DNA from: Spirochaeta thermophila DSM 6192
GTDB lineage: Bacteria > Spirochaetota > Spirochaetia > Winmispirales > Winmispiraceae
Assembly: GCF_000147075.1 (NCBI RefSeq)
Contig: NC_014484.1
Span: forward strand, 1,939,501-2,003,500
Reading direction: 5' to 3'
Length of the DNA stretch: 64,000 bases
Shown here: piece after piece, positions 33,078-41,784 of the stretch
Layout of the letters: the number at the start of each line of letters is the position of its first letter
How positions within the stretch are numbered: position 1 is the first letter of the stretch
Notes under the pieces: generated by a model
The model's input: the letters and a program-made list of their open reading frames with translations, nothing else
What the model was told of the DNA's origin: nothing
Databases searched by the model: none
Made by a program: the position numbers and the translations under genes

Positions 33078-33962
33078 CTACGGCGCCGTCCGCGCCGCGA
33101 GGACCAGCGCCCCCACGATCCCCGCCCGCTGCCCCAGGCCGGGCGGCACCAGGTAGTCCTCCACCTGCTCGGTGATCGCAGGATGCCCCACGTACCCGGC
33201 CAGGAGCCGGAGGAGCTCGGAGCGCACCAGGGGGAAGAGATGCCCCTGCTGCATCACCCCTCCCCCGAGGATGACCCGCTCGGGAGAGACCGCAAGGACC
33301 AGGTTCATCACCCCCTGTGCGAGGTAGAAGGCCTCCATCCTCCAGGCCTCATGCTCGGGCGGGATCTCCTCCCCCCTCATCCCCCACCGCTCGGCGAGGG
33401 CAGGGCCGGAGGCCATCCCCTCGAGGCAGTCGCCGTGGAACGGGCACCGGCCTCCGTACGTATCATCGGGGTGACGGCGCACGAGCACGTGCCCCGCCTC
33501 GGGATGCACCAGGCCGTGGACCGGCCTGCCATCCACCACCACCCCTGCCCCGATCCCGGTCCCCACCGTGAGGTAGACCACGTTCGCGAGCCCCTGCGCC
33601 GCCCCATAGGAGCACTCGCCCAAGGCGGCCGCGTTCACATCGGTGTCAAACCCCACCGGCACCCCCAGCTCCTCCTGGAAGACCCCCGCCACCCCCGTGT
33701 CCCGCCATCCCGGTTTGGGCGTGGTGGTGATGAACCCCCAGGAGGGAGACCCCTCTCCCACGTCCACCGGCCCGAAGCACCCTATCCCCAGGGCCGCAAG
33801 CCGGCCGTGCCGGGCCTCCATCTCCCTGAAGAACGAGAGGGCCCGGCCGATCGTCTCCTCCGGGGTGGTGGTGGGGAACCGGACCTCCTCGAGGATACAA
33901 TCGGGCGAGGAGGCCACGGCACAGACCCATTTGGTTCCCCCTGCCTCTATGCCTCCGAGCAT
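33078..33962 (-). CDS. ROK family sugar kinase, fructokinase type
   Basis: A 294-residue ATP-dependent sugar kinase of the ROK family. The N-terminal phosphate loop is GGIEAGGTKWVCAV, GFDTDVNAAALGE carries the catalytic Asp region, LTVGTGIGAGVVVDG the second nucleotide loop, and GHVLVRRHPDD...CPFHGDCLEG is the zinc-binding motif (His and three Cys) that marks fructokinase-like ROK members. VSPERVILGGGVM closes the nucleotide site. The likely reaction is phosphorylation of fructose (or mannose), giving entry to glycolysis. It follows the aminopeptidase gene and precedes YjbQ. Confidence 0.9.
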   Translation of the reverse strand: MLGGIEAGGTKWVCAVASSPDCILEEVRFPTTTPEETIGRALSFFREMEARHGRLAALGIGCFGPVDVGEGSPSWGFITTTPKPGWRDTGVAGVFQEELGVPVGFDTDVNAAALGECSYGAAQGLANVVYLTVGTGIGAGVVVDGRPVHGLVHPEAGHVLVRRHPDDTYGGRCPFHGDCLEGMASGPALAERWGMRGEEIPPEHEAWRMEAFYLAQGVMNLVLAVSPERVILGGGVMQQGHLFPLVRSELLRLLAGYVGHPAITEQVEDYLVPPGLGQRAGIVGALVLAARTAP

Positions 33963-34037
33963 GTCTCACTCCTTCACATGATTGTGTGCACTACTACGTC
34001 CCCCAGCATACCACGCACACGATCCCCATTCCATCCC

Positions 34038-35804
34038 TCACAGGGGCCGACACCGATCCTCGAGCCAACGCGCATCCTCCCCATCCAGCGCATCCCCGAG
34101 CACCTCCCGCACCATCCGGTGGTAGCCCTCGAGCCAGGCGAGCTCCTCATGGGTGAGCAGGTCCTTCACGATGAGGGCCCGCTCGAAGGGGAAGAGCGTG
34201 AGCGGCCTGAACCCCAGGAACCTCCCGAACTCGTTCTGCTCCCGCTCCTCCACCCACACCAGGTTTTCCAACCTGATCCCCCACTTCCCCGTCCGATACA
34301 CCCCCGGCTCCACCGAGAGGATCATCCCCTCCTCGAGGGGAAAGGGAGCACCATCGGGCCTGAACGAGACGGGCCCCTCGTGGACGCAGAGCACATGCCC
34401 CACCCCGTGTCCCGTCCCATGCCCGTACCCGAGCCCGTGACGGGCGAGGACCCCACGGGCCACCGCATCCAGGTGAAGGCCGGACAGCCCTGCAGGAAAG
34501 GCGAGGGAGGCGAGGGCGATGTGGGCCTTGAGGACCAGGGTGTAGTCCCGGCACTGCGCCTCGGTAGGGGTCCCCTTGCAGAAGACCCGCGTGATGTCGG
34601 TGGACCCCCACCGGTAGTGCGCCCCGCTGTCCACCAGGAGGAGCCCCTCCCCCTCCACCCGCGCCGGCGCCATCCGCGCAGGGTTGTAGTGCACCACCGC
34701 CCCGTTGGGCCCGAACCCGACGATGGGGGCGAAGCTCTCACAGATGAACCCCTCCTCCCTCCGCCGCTCCTCCCCGAGCCGCGCCGCCAACTCCCGCTCC
34801 GTGTACACCCTCCCCCGCTCCCACTCCCCCTCAAGCCACCGCACGAACCGCACGAGCGCCCTCCCATCCCGCACCATCGCCCCCTCAAACCCCTCCCGCT
34901 CCGCCCGCCCCTTCCGCACCTTCATCCGCACCACCGGCGAGACCCCCTCCACCACCTCCCCCTGCACCCAATCCCACACTGCCGCCGGCACCCGCTCCGG
35001 ATCCAGCCACACCCTCCGCCACAGCCCCCGCACCGCCTCCTCCACCTCCTCGTACCCCCTCACCCCCCACCCATCCCGCTTCAGCACCTCCCTCACCCCC
35101 TCCCCCACCGCACCCTCCCGCAAAAACACCCACGCCTCCTCCCTCCCCACCACCGCATACCCCAACGCCACCGGATTGTACGCCACATCCCCCCCGCGGA
35201 TATTGCACACCCAGCCCACCTCGTCGAGCCCTACGAGCACCACCCAGTCCACCCCCTCCCGCTCCATCTCCTCACGGACCCGTGCGAGCTTCTCCCCCCT
35301 CCCCATCCCCGCCCTCGCCTCAGGCACCACCCATACCGGTCCGGCGGGCAGCCCGGGCCGCCCCCCCCACACCCGCCCCACCAGATCCACGCTCCTCACC
35401 CTCACCCCCGCATCCCCGCACACCCACCGCAGCCTGTCCACCACCCTCTTCGGCCACACCCTGCCATCGAACCCCACCACCCCTCCCTCCCGCACCTCCC
35501 GCGCCACCCACTCACCCCACCACGGCACCCCCGCAGACCCCTCACGGAACAACTCGATCCCCGTACCCTCGAGCACCGCCTCCGCCTCGAGGAAGTACCG
35601 GCTGTCGGTCCACAGCCCCGCCCGATCCTGCGTCACCACCAGCACCCCCGCCGACCCCTCGAACCCCGAGAGATACGAGCGCGCCCTCCAGTGGTCGGGC
35701 GGGTACTCGCTCAGGTGGGGATCCGCATCGTGCACCACGTACGCCGAGACCCCCTCCTCGCGCATCACCTCACGCAGCCGGGCAAGCCGCTCTCTCACCT
35801 CCAT
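34038..35804 (-). CDS. aminopeptidase P family Xaa-Pro peptidase
   Basis: A 588-residue metallopeptidase (M24B) that removes N-terminal residues before Pro. It has the long three-domain form: two creatinase-like N-terminal domains (to about 300) and the pita-bread catalytic domain. Metal ligands are the Asp pair in LLVDSGAHYRWGSTDITRVF (near 385), the His of GTGHGVGHVLCVHEGP, and Glu in MILSVEPGVY and RLENLVWVEE. The start at 35804 has GGAGGTGTGT before the ATG. The first half has a strikingly G-rich coding strand with G-ending codons. Confidence 0.92.
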   Translation of the reverse strand: MEVRERLARLREVMREEGVSAYVVHDADPHLSEYPPDHWRARSYLSGFEGSAGVLVVTQDRAGLWTDSRYFLEAEAVLEGTGIELFREGSAGVPWWGEWVAREVREGGVVGFDGRVWPKRVVDRLRWVCGDAGVRVRSVDLVGRVWGGRPGLPAGPVWVVPEARAGMGRGEKLARVREEMEREGVDWVVLVGLDEVGWVCNIRGGDVAYNPVALGYAVVGREEAWVFLREGAVGEGVREVLKRDGWGVRGYEEVEEAVRGLWRRVWLDPERVPAAVWDWVQGEVVEGVSPVVRMKVRKGRAEREGFEGAMVRDGRALVRFVRWLEGEWERGRVYTERELAARLGEERRREEGFICESFAPIVGFGPNGAVVHYNPARMAPARVEGEGLLLVDSGAHYRWGSTDITRVFCKGTPTEAQCRDYTLVLKAHIALASLAFPAGLSGLHLDAVARGVLARHGLGYGHGTGHGVGHVLCVHEGPVSFRPDGAPFPLEEGMILSVEPGVYRTGKWGIRLENLVWVEEREQNEFGRFLGFRPLTLFPFERALIVKDLLTHEELAWLEGYHRMVREVLGDALDGEDARWLEDRCRPL

Positions 35805-35903
35805 ACACACCTCCTATTCCCCTATCGGCACACCTCCCCACACGCTCCAGCTCTCTCTGTCCCTCGTTTTTTTGCACGCGCATTTATAAACCTCTTTTCA
35901 CAC

Positions 35904-35932
35904 TTGACAGCACGGAAATTTTCCTCTATCGT
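35904..35932 (+). promoter_or_regulatory. promoter and palindrome before the GH94 gene
   Basis: -35 TTGACA (35904-35909), 17-base spacer, -10 TATCGT (35927-35932). The spacer contains GGAAA-T-TTTCC (35914-35924), a perfect 5-bp inverted repeat, a candidate sugar-responsive operator. The leader is about 36 bases and contains GGAGCGAGG before the ATG. Confidence 0.65.
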
Positions 35933-35974
35933 GTTGGTTGACGTGTGAAATAAACTCAATGGAGCGAGGCGCAC

Positions 35975-38443
35975 ATGAAATTCGGACACTTCGACGACGT
36001 ACGGAAGGAGTACGTCATCACCTCTCCCCAGACCCCCTATCCCTGGATCAACTACCTCGGCCAGGAGGCCTTCTTTTCCCTTGTCTCCAACTTTGCAGGC
36101 GGCTACTCGTTCTACCGAGACGCCCGTTTCCGGAGGATCACCCGCTACCGGTACAACAACATCCCCACCGACGAGGGATCCCGCTTCTTCTACGTGAAGG
36201 ACGGAGCGACCATCTGGTCGCCCGCATGGAAACCGGCCCGCACCCCCCTCGATCGGTACGAGTGCCGTCACGGCATGGGCTACACCATCATCACCGGCGA
36301 GAAGGACGGGGTAGAGGTCCGCATCAGGTTCTTCGTGCCCCGAGGCGTGCACGCAGAGCTCCAGGATGTGGTCATCACCAACAAAGGACACCGGCCCAAA
36401 GACCTCACCTTCTACGCGGGCCTCGAGTGGTGCCTCTGGAACGCCCTCGACGACTTCACCAACTTCCAGCGCAACTTCTCCACCGGCGAGGTCGAGATCG
36501 CCGACTCGGTCATCTACCACAAGACCGAGTACCGCGAGCGGCGCAACCACTACGCCTTCTACGCGAGCACCACACCCCACAGCGGCTTCGACTCCGACAG
36601 GGAGACCTTCTTCGGCCTCTACAACGGGTTTCAGGACCCCGGGGCCGTGCTCGAAGGAACCACCTACCAGTCCGTCGCCGACGGGTGGGCACCCATCGCA
36701 GTACACCGCTTCGACCTCCATCTCGAGCCGGGCGAATCGCGGTCCCTCACCCTCATCCTCGGCTACGTCGAGAACCCCGACGAAGAGAAGTGGGAGGCGC
36801 CCGGCATCATCAACAAGAAACCCGCCCGCGCCGTCATCGACCGCTTCTCCAGCCCCGATGAGGTGGAACGGGCCTTCACCGACCTCGAGGCCTACTGGGA
36901 CGACCTCCTCGGTCGGTTCGTCCTCACCCACAAAGAAGAGAAGCTCATGCGCCAAGTGAACATCTGGAACCAGTACCAGTGCATCGTCACCTACCACATG
37001 GCCCGGAGCGCCTCGTACTTCGAATCCGGCATCGGCCGCGGCATCGGCTTCAGGGATACCAACCAGGACATCCTCGGCTCCATGCACCAGATACCTGAGC
37101 TCGCCAAGCAGCGCATTCTCGACGTGGCCGCCACCCAGATGGAGGACGGCGGGTGCTACCACCAGTACCAGCCCCTCACCAAGCGCGGGAACAACGACAT
37201 AGGCGGCGACTTCAACGACGACCCCCTGTGGCTCATCCTCTCCACCGCAGCCTACATCAAGGAGACGGGAGACTGGAGCATCCTCGACGAGCAGGTCCCC
37301 TTCGACCACGACCCCGCCAAGGCCGCCCCGCTCCTCGAACACCTCCGTCGCTCCTTCTACCACGTGGTGAACAACCTGGGCCCCCACGGCCTTCCCCTCA
37401 TCGGCCGCGCCGACTGGAACGACTGCCTCAACCTCAACTGCTTCTCCACCAACCCGGACGAGTCCTTCCAGACCGCCGACAACAAGAAGGGCCGGACCGC
37501 CGAATCGGTCTTCATCGCAGGCCTGTTCGTGTTTGCAGGGAGGGACTACGTGGAGATCTGTCGGAGGAAGGGGCTCGAGGAGGAGGCACGGGAGGCCGAA
37601 CGCCATATCGATGAGATGATCGAGGCCGTGGAGGAGCACGGGTGGGACGGCGAGTGGTACCTCAGGGCCTACGACTACTACGGCCGAAAGGTAGGGAGCA
37701 AGGAGTGCGAGGAGGGCAAGATCTTCATCGAGCCCCAGGGCATGTGCGGTATGGCGGAGATCGGCAAGGACAAGGGCTATCCCCTCAAGGCCCTCGATGC
37801 GGTGAAGAAGCACCTCGACACTCCGTACGGCATCGTCCTCCAACAGCCGGCCTACAGCGGGTACTACATCGAACTCGGTGAGATCTCCAGCTATCCCCCC
37901 GGCTACAAGGAGAACGCGGGCATCTTCTGCCACAACAACCCATGGGTGATGATCGCCGAGGCGCGCGCGGGCCGCGGCTCACGGGCATGGGAGTACTACC
38001 GGAAGATCGCACCCGCCTACCTGGAGGACATAAGCGAGATCCACCGCACCGAGCCCTATGTCTACGCCCAGATGATCGCAGGCAAGGACGCCCGTAGACA
38101 CGGCGAGGCGAAGAACTCCTGGCTCACGGGCACCGCGGCCTGGAACTTCGTGGCCATAAGCCAGTGGATCCTCGGAATACGGCCTGAGTTCGACGGCCTG
38201 GTGATCGACCCCTGCATCCCCGCAGAGTGGGACGGCTACACCGTGAAGCGGATCTACCGCGGGGCGACCTACGAGATCACCGTGGAGAACCCCTCACACG
38301 TAGAGAAGGGCGTGGCCCGCCTCTTTATCGACGGGAGGGAAGTCCCCGTGAACGAGCACCGAGGTCCCACCGAGACAGGGGTCATCCTTCCCCTCGCGCC
38401 GGAGGGTACCACAGTGAAGGTGAGAGCCGTACTCGGCTCATAG
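35975..38443 (+). CDS. GH94 cellobiose-type phosphorylase
   Basis: An 822-residue cytosolic glycoside phosphorylase. It cleaves a beta-linked disaccharide with phosphate to give alpha-glucose 1-phosphate and a free sugar, saving one ATP. Domains in order: an N-terminal beta-sandwich (to about 290), a linker helix, an (alpha/alpha)6 barrel (about 310-730) and a C-terminal beta cap. [11 protein letters not shown] binds the substrate, [10 protein letters not shown] near 480 contains the general-acid Asp, and the phosphate site lies in [10 protein letters not shown]. Length and motifs fit cellobiose phosphorylase; chitobiose- or laminaribiose-acting relatives cannot be fully excluded. Confidence 0.92.
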   Translation: MKFGHFDDVRKEYVITSPQTPYPWINYLGQEAFFSLVSNFAGGYSFYRDARFRRITRYRYNNIPTDEGSRFFYVKDGATIWSPAWKPARTPLDRYECRHGMGYTIITGEKDGVEVRIRFFVPRGVHAELQDVVITNKGHRPKDLTFYAGLEWCLWNALDDFTNFQRNFSTGEVEIADSVIYHKTEYRERRNHYAFYASTTPHSGFDSDRETFFGLYNGFQDPGAVLEGTTYQSVADGWAPIAVHRFDLHLEPGESRSLTLILGYVENPDEEKWEAPGIINKKPARAVIDRFSSPDEVERAFTDLEAYWDDLLGRFVLTHKEEKLMRQVNIWNQYQCIVTYHMARSASYFESGIGRGIGFRDTNQDILGSMHQIPELAKQRILDVAATQMEDGGCYHQYQPLTKRGNNDIGGDFNDDPLWLILSTAAYIKETGDWSILDEQVPFDHDPAKAAPLLEHLRRSFYHVVNNLGPHGLPLIGRADWNDCLNLNCFSTNPDESFQTADNKKGRTAESVFIAGLFVFAGRDYVEICRRKGLEEEAREAERHIDEMIEAVEEHGWDGEWYLRAYDYYGRKVGSKECEEGKIFIEPQGMCGMAEIGKDKGYPLKALDAVKKHLDTPYGIVLQQPAYSGYYIELGEISSYPPGYKENAGIFCHNNPWVMIAEARAGRGSRAWEYYRKIAPAYLEDISEIHRTEPYVYAQMIAGKDARRHGEAKNSWLTGTAAWNFVAISQWILGIRPEFDGLVIDPCIPAEWDGYTVKRIYRGATYEITVENPSHVEKGVARLFIDGREVPVNEHRGPTETGVILPLAPEGTTVKVRAVLGS

Positions 38444-38457
38444 CAACCTCCTCAAGC

Positions 38458-38484
38458 AAGGGGGCGGGAACGACCCGCCCCCTT
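38458..38484. terminator. bidirectional terminator after the GH94 gene
   Basis: An 11-bp perfect stem (AAGGGGGCGGG / CCCGCCCCCTT, loop AACGA) lies between the converging GH94 and cyclophilin-like genes. A T-rich TTCTCT follows on the plus strand. Confidence 0.8.
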
Positions 38485-38527
38485 CTCTATGGTGAGCCTC
38501 CGGGGAGGCTCCACTCACAGGCCGGCA

Positions 38528-38893
38528 TCACTCCACTCGCTCCACGCGCACCACCGGCCACTTCACGCGGTCGAAGCCAGCCAGGTCAGAGGTGATCCTC
38601 CCGAAGACCTCCACCTCGCTCGCAGGACGTATCTCGCCGGGTCCGCTTATGGGGGTGGGCCCCCAGAAGATGCAGAACGAGGGACCGCCGGGCCAGTAGG
38701 CGAGATCCCCGGGCTGCACGAGCTCCTGCGGCCGTTCCAGCGACCTCCTCAGGGCGATGGGGAAGTAGATCTCGCTCCCCCAGAAGGCCCCCCTCCCCTC
38801 GACGGGGAGGAGCGCAGCGATCGCCTTTCCCAGAGGGGTATCGAAGAGCTCAGCCTCGAACACCTCCTCGTCTATCACGAGTCGCACCTTCAT
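38528..38893 (-). CDS. cyclophilin-like fold protein
   Basis: A 121-residue protein of the bacterial cyclophilin-like family (TM1367/Cyclophil_like), a beta barrel with no shown prolyl isomerase activity. Motifs: FDTPLGKAIAALLPVEGRGAFWGSEIYFPI and QPGDLAYWPGGPSFCIFWGPTPIS. The start at 38893 follows AAAGGAGG. It overlaps the end of the M28 peptidase gene by 44 bases, so it is translated from the same message. Small-ligand or peptide binding is plausible; no function is assigned. Confidence 0.8.
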   Translation of the reverse strand: MKVRLVIDEEVFEAELFDTPLGKAIAALLPVEGRGAFWGSEIYFPIALRRSLERPQELVQPGDLAYWPGGPSFCIFWGPTPISGPGEIRPASEVEVFGRITSDLAGFDRVKWPVVRVERVE

Positions 38894-40133
38894 CGCGTCC
38901 TCCTTTCGGCACGGTTTCCCCTTCCTTATAGACGGCATACCCCTCCTCATCAAGCCTTCGGAGGCCCACGAGGAGCACCCTCATGAGGTCCCTCACCGCC
39001 TCATCCTCCACCGCAGGGGGCAGGTCGGCCATGGTGTGGTAGACGAGCCTCCGCCGTATCATCCGGTTCGCGATCCCTATGAACGAGACCGCAGGGATCC
39101 CCGCTCGGGCAAAGGAGGCCGCATCCGTGCCCCCTCCCCCAAAGGTCATCCGCCGCACAGGGAGCCCCACCCCTTCCTCCTCGGCCCACCTGGCCACCGC
39201 GGAGGCGAGCTCCCCGGAGAGGGGGAGGAGCCCGTTGATATCGGAGACGAGGATCTGCAGGTCCTCCCTCCGGTAGATGCTGTCGATGTTGAGGACCACC
39301 GCGGCCTTCCCCCGGAGCTCATCCCGGTGCCGTCGTACAAAGGCCGCCGAACCCCGAAGGCCCGACTCCTCGGCGTCGAAGCTCACGAGGCGGAGCGTGA
39401 GGTACTGTGGTGGCCTTCGGGCATAGAGCCGGGCGAGCTCCACCAGCATGGCACAGGCGACGAGGTTGTCGCCCGCCCCCGGCACCCCGTGCCGGAAGAC
39501 GAAGGTCGCACGCTGGAAGAGGAAGGGTATACCCAGGACGAAGAAGACGACCCATCCGGGGCCGAGGGTCCACCACCCGAGCCCCACGCCCAGGGCACAG
39601 AGCGCCGCCCCAAGGGTGAAGGCCTCGCCTCCGAGGACCTTGAGGGGGTAGAGGACCTGCCTCCGCTTGAGGTAAGGGAGCTCGCGGGCTGCATCGTGGT
39701 GCGCGCACACGTAGACCACCAGGTGCTCCTCCTTCGCCGCAGGGATCTCGGCGATCACGTTCCTGCACACCTTACGGGGGAAGAGCCTGTCCACCACAGG
39801 GAGGAAGAGGACGAACTCGCCGAGGTCCATGGCGAGAGCCGCGAGAAAGCAGGGCCCCGCGGCAAGCGACCAGCCATAGGCCAGGAACACCACCCCCACC
39901 GCATAGAGGAGGAAGACGTACACATGGTAGCCCATGAAGGCGTCCGGACTGCAGACGAACGACTCCCTCCAGGCCTTCACCCCCGCCCGGCGGAAGGCCT
40001 CCTCGATCGCCTCTCCTGCCTCCTCGCACCCCGGCGTGCCGGGAAGCCGCGCGGGAAACCTGCGTATCCACTCCTCGAGCAGGGCCTTGATCCGCTTCAC
40101 CTCGATGTGATCGGGTACCACACGTGGAGCCAT
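38850..40133 (-). CDS. membrane-spanning M28 family metallopeptidase
   Basis: A protein of about 427 residues with an M28 zinc aminopeptidase domain split by membrane segments. Hydrophobic helices lie between about 75 and 120 (YHVYVFLLYAVGVVFLAYGW) and 180-225, on either side of the first zinc ligand. Ligands: His in VYVCAHHDAA, Asp in GAGDNLVA, the Glu pair in SFDAEESGLRGS, Asp in LNIDSIYR and His in YHTMADLPP. The active site probably faces the cytosol or the periplasm; I cannot tell. The ATG at 40133 follows AAAGGAGG. Confidence 0.85.
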   Translation of the reverse strand: MAPRVVPDHIEVKRIKALLEEWIRRFPARLPGTPGCEEAGEAIEEAFRRAGVKAWRESFVCSPDAFMGYHVYVFLLYAVGVVFLAYGWSLAAGPCFLAALAMDLGEFVLFLPVVDRLFPRKVCRNVIAEIPAAKEEHLVVYVCAHHDAARELPYLKRRQVLYPLKVLGGEAFTLGAALCALGVGLGWWTLGPGWVVFFVLGIPFLFQRATFVFRHGVPGAGDNLVACAMLVELARLYARRPPQYLTLRLVSFDAEESGLRGSAAFVRRHRDELRGKAAVVLNIDSIYRREDLQILVSDINGLLPLSGELASAVARWAEEEGVGLPVRRMTFGGGGTDAASFARAGIPAVSFIGIANRMIRRRLVYHTMADLPPAVEDEAVRDLMRVLLVGLRRLDEEGYAVYKEGETVPKGGRDEGATRDRRGGVRG

Positions 40134-40150
40134 ACCGCCTCCTTTTCCCG

Positions 40151-40192
40151 TTGACAGGCGTATCCGCCCCGTGTCAATATAAACATAAGTTT
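40151..40192. promoter_or_regulatory. operator region of the tetR gene
   Basis: Two dyads lie here. TTGACA (40151-40156) and TGTCAA (40172-40177) are mirror images around a GC-rich centre. AAAC-ATAA-GTTT (40181-40192) is a palindrome, 20 bases before the regulator's start. The second one is repeated at 41674-41685 and, with one mismatch, at 41699-41710, beside the two SDR genes. Confidence 0.55.
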
Positions 40193-40211
40193 GAAACACA
40201 GGAGCGTAAAG

Positions 40212-40829
40212 GTGGAAACCCCCTCGACCCAGGAACGAATCCTCCTCGCCACGATCGAATGCGTCGAAGAGTACGGACTTCCCCACGTCACCACGAGGAA
40301 GATCGCGGAGAAAGCGGGGGTGAACGTCGCTGCCATCAACTACTATTTTCGTTCAAAGGAGAGGCTTCTGGAAGAGGCCATGCGGGTCACCATACGGAAC
40401 TCGTTCGAGGATGCGCGCACTGTCCTTCAGGAGGATGAACGTCCGGCCGGGGAGCGACTGAGACGGGTGATGGAAGAGCTCTTCGAGGGGGGGTTCCGCT
40501 TCCCCAGGATCACGCAGGCCCATCTCTACACCCTCTTCACGGAAGGCAGGTTCGCCTACCCCTTCCAGGAGGAGGGCATGCGCGCCTTCTTCCAGGCCCT
40601 CATCGATACCCTCGCCCAGACGGCCCCTCACGTACGCGAGGAGAAGAGGCGTCACCTCGCGGCCGTCCTCGCGAGCGCGGTCTTCATGCCCTTCGTGCTC
40701 CCTCCGGTCTTCGAGCTCATACTCGGGAAACCCATAGACGAAGAGGTCCGCAAGGAGTACTTGGAGACGGTCTTCGAGCTCCTCACCCGGGCAGACCTCA
40801 TTCGGGACGATCACTCCCGGGAGGGATGA
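40212..40829 (+). CDS. TetR family transcriptional regulator
   Basis: A 205-residue repressor. The N-terminal helix-turn-helix is typical: TQERILLATIECVEEYGLPHVTTRKIAEKAGVNVAAINYYFRSKERLLEEAM (given in full here as a description of residues 6-57 in parts). The C-terminal half is an all-helical ligand-binding domain (HVREEKRRHLAAVLASAV ... FELILGKP). The start is the GTG at 40212, preceded by AGGAG; a TTG further upstream lies inside the operator. It converges on the short-chain dehydrogenase gene, overlapping it by 19 bases. The ligand is unknown. Confidence 0.9.
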   Translation: METPSTQERILLATIECVEEYGLPHVTTRKIAEKAGVNVAAINYYFRSKERLLEEAMRVTIRNSFEDARTVLQEDERPAGERLRRVMEELFEGGFRFPRITQAHLYTLFTEGRFAYPFQEEGMRAFFQALIDTLAQTAPHVREEKRRHLAAVLASAVFMPFVLPPVFELILGKPIDEEVRKEYLETVFELLTRADLIRDDHSREG

Positions 40830-41650
40830 GGGATCCGTCTCCTCCATGAGCAGCGGGCGGGGTGGAACATGCGGTGTGCCACGTACCGCCATCGTATCCC
40901 CGTGACCGCGGCGACGAGTTCCTTCGGAACCACCGAGGAGATCTTCACCAGGAAGCGGTTGAACCAGCCCGGTATGATGAGCGCCTTTCCCTTGAAGAGT
41001 GCCTCGAGGGCATAGGATGCCACCCTGTGAGGAGGAAAGCTCGAGAGCCGACCGGCAAGCCCCTGGGCGCGTACCTCCTCGATCGAGCGCGCGTTCGTGA
41101 GCACCCCCCCGGGACACAACACCCCCACGGTGATCCCCTTTGTCTTGAGTTCCTCCCTCAAGGCCAAGGTGAAGTGGAGCACATAGCTCTTGGAGGAGGC
41201 ATACACGCCGAAGAACGGCATGGGGAAGAATCCCGCGAGGGACGCCACATTGAGGAGGAACGAAGGACGCCCCCTCTCCAGAAAGGGTACCACCAGGTGA
41301 GAGAGGGCGCTCGTGGCCTCCACGTTGAGCCGGAGCATGACCTCCCACTCCTCCACATCCCACACATCGAAGGGACCCGGATGCCCATACCCTGCGTTGT
41401 TCACCGCCACGCTGAGATGTCCATACCGGGAGAGGATGCGCCGTATACGTGCGCGCGTCTCCGAGCAGGTGATGTCCCCCTCCAGTGCGTCCACATCGAT
41501 GCCGTACCGTCTCCTGAGCGAGTCGGCAACCTGCGGGAGCCTTTCACCCGGAAGCGATACGAGGAGGAGATCGAACCCTCGCTTTGCGAGTTCCTCGGCA
41601 AAGGCCCGCCCCAATCCCCTGCTCGCACCCGTCACCAAGGCATAGGCCAT
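40811..41650 (-). CDS. short-chain dehydrogenase/reductase, first of pair
   Basis: A 279-residue classical SDR. NADP-binding TGASRGLGRAF (7-17), NNAG (84-87), the catalytic Ser137 in VASLAGFF, and Tyr150-x3-Lys154 in GVYASSKSY are all present. The long C-terminal part with ALFKGKALIIPGWFNRFLVKISSVVPKEL resembles the DltE/YqjQ-type SDRs that act on lipid or acyl chains. It is divergent from the second SDR and convergent with the TetR gene; the 12-bp motif lies 24 bases before its start. Confidence 0.9.
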   Translation of the reverse strand: MAYALVTGASRGLGRAFAEELAKRGFDLLLVSLPGERLPQVADSLRRRYGIDVDALEGDITCSETRARIRRILSRYGHLSVAVNNAGYGHPGPFDVWDVEEWEVMLRLNVEATSALSHLVVPFLERGRPSFLLNVASLAGFFPMPFFGVYASSKSYVLHFTLALREELKTKGITVGVLCPGGVLTNARSIEEVRAQGLAGRLSSFPPHRVASYALEALFKGKALIIPGWFNRFLVKISSVVPKELVAAVTGIRWRYVAHRMFHPARCSWRRRIPHPSRE

Positions 41651-41673
41651 AGCACCCTCCGATCAATGATTTA

Positions 41674-41685
41674 AAACATCTGTTT
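41674..41685. promoter_or_regulatory. candidate TetR operator, copy 2
   Basis: AAAC-ATCT-GTTT, the same palindromic frame (AAACATNNGTTT) as at 40181-40192. It lies 24 bases upstream of the first SDR start, on the minus-strand side. Confidence 0.5.
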
Positions 41686-41698
41686 AAGAGTGTAGTCC

Positions 41699-41710
41699 GA
41701 ACATTCGTTT
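41699..41710. promoter_or_regulatory. candidate TetR operator, copy 3
   Basis: GAAC-ATTC-GTTT matches AAACATNNGTTT at all fixed bases but the first. It begins 25 bases from copy 2 and sits 17 bases before the -35 of the second SDR promoter. Confidence 0.4.
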
Positions 41711-41726
41711 TGGTCAAGTGTTTCAA

Positions 41727-41755
41727 TTGACTTTTTTATTCAACTGTTTTATCCT
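41727..41755 (+). promoter_or_regulatory. promoter of the second SDR gene
   Basis: -35 TTGACT (41727-41732), 17-base spacer, -10 TATCCT (41750-41755). The region is AT-rich compared with its surroundings, as usual for regulated promoters. ATG at 41785 follows AGGAGG. Confidence 0.65.
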
Positions 41756-41784
41756 GATCGGGAACACACGCGACAGGAGGCGGT

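Noticed and set aside
32880-35948. Open frame of about 1,000 codons on the plus strand
   Set aside because: It is antisense to the YjbQ, ROK and aminopeptidase P genes, which have full family motifs. Its product is a low-complexity Pro/His/Arg sequence caused by GC-rich DNA.
35822-37933. Open frame of about 700 codons on the minus strand
   Set aside because: It is antisense to the GH94 phosphorylase, whose catalytic motifs are on the plus strand. It would also cover the GH94 promoter.
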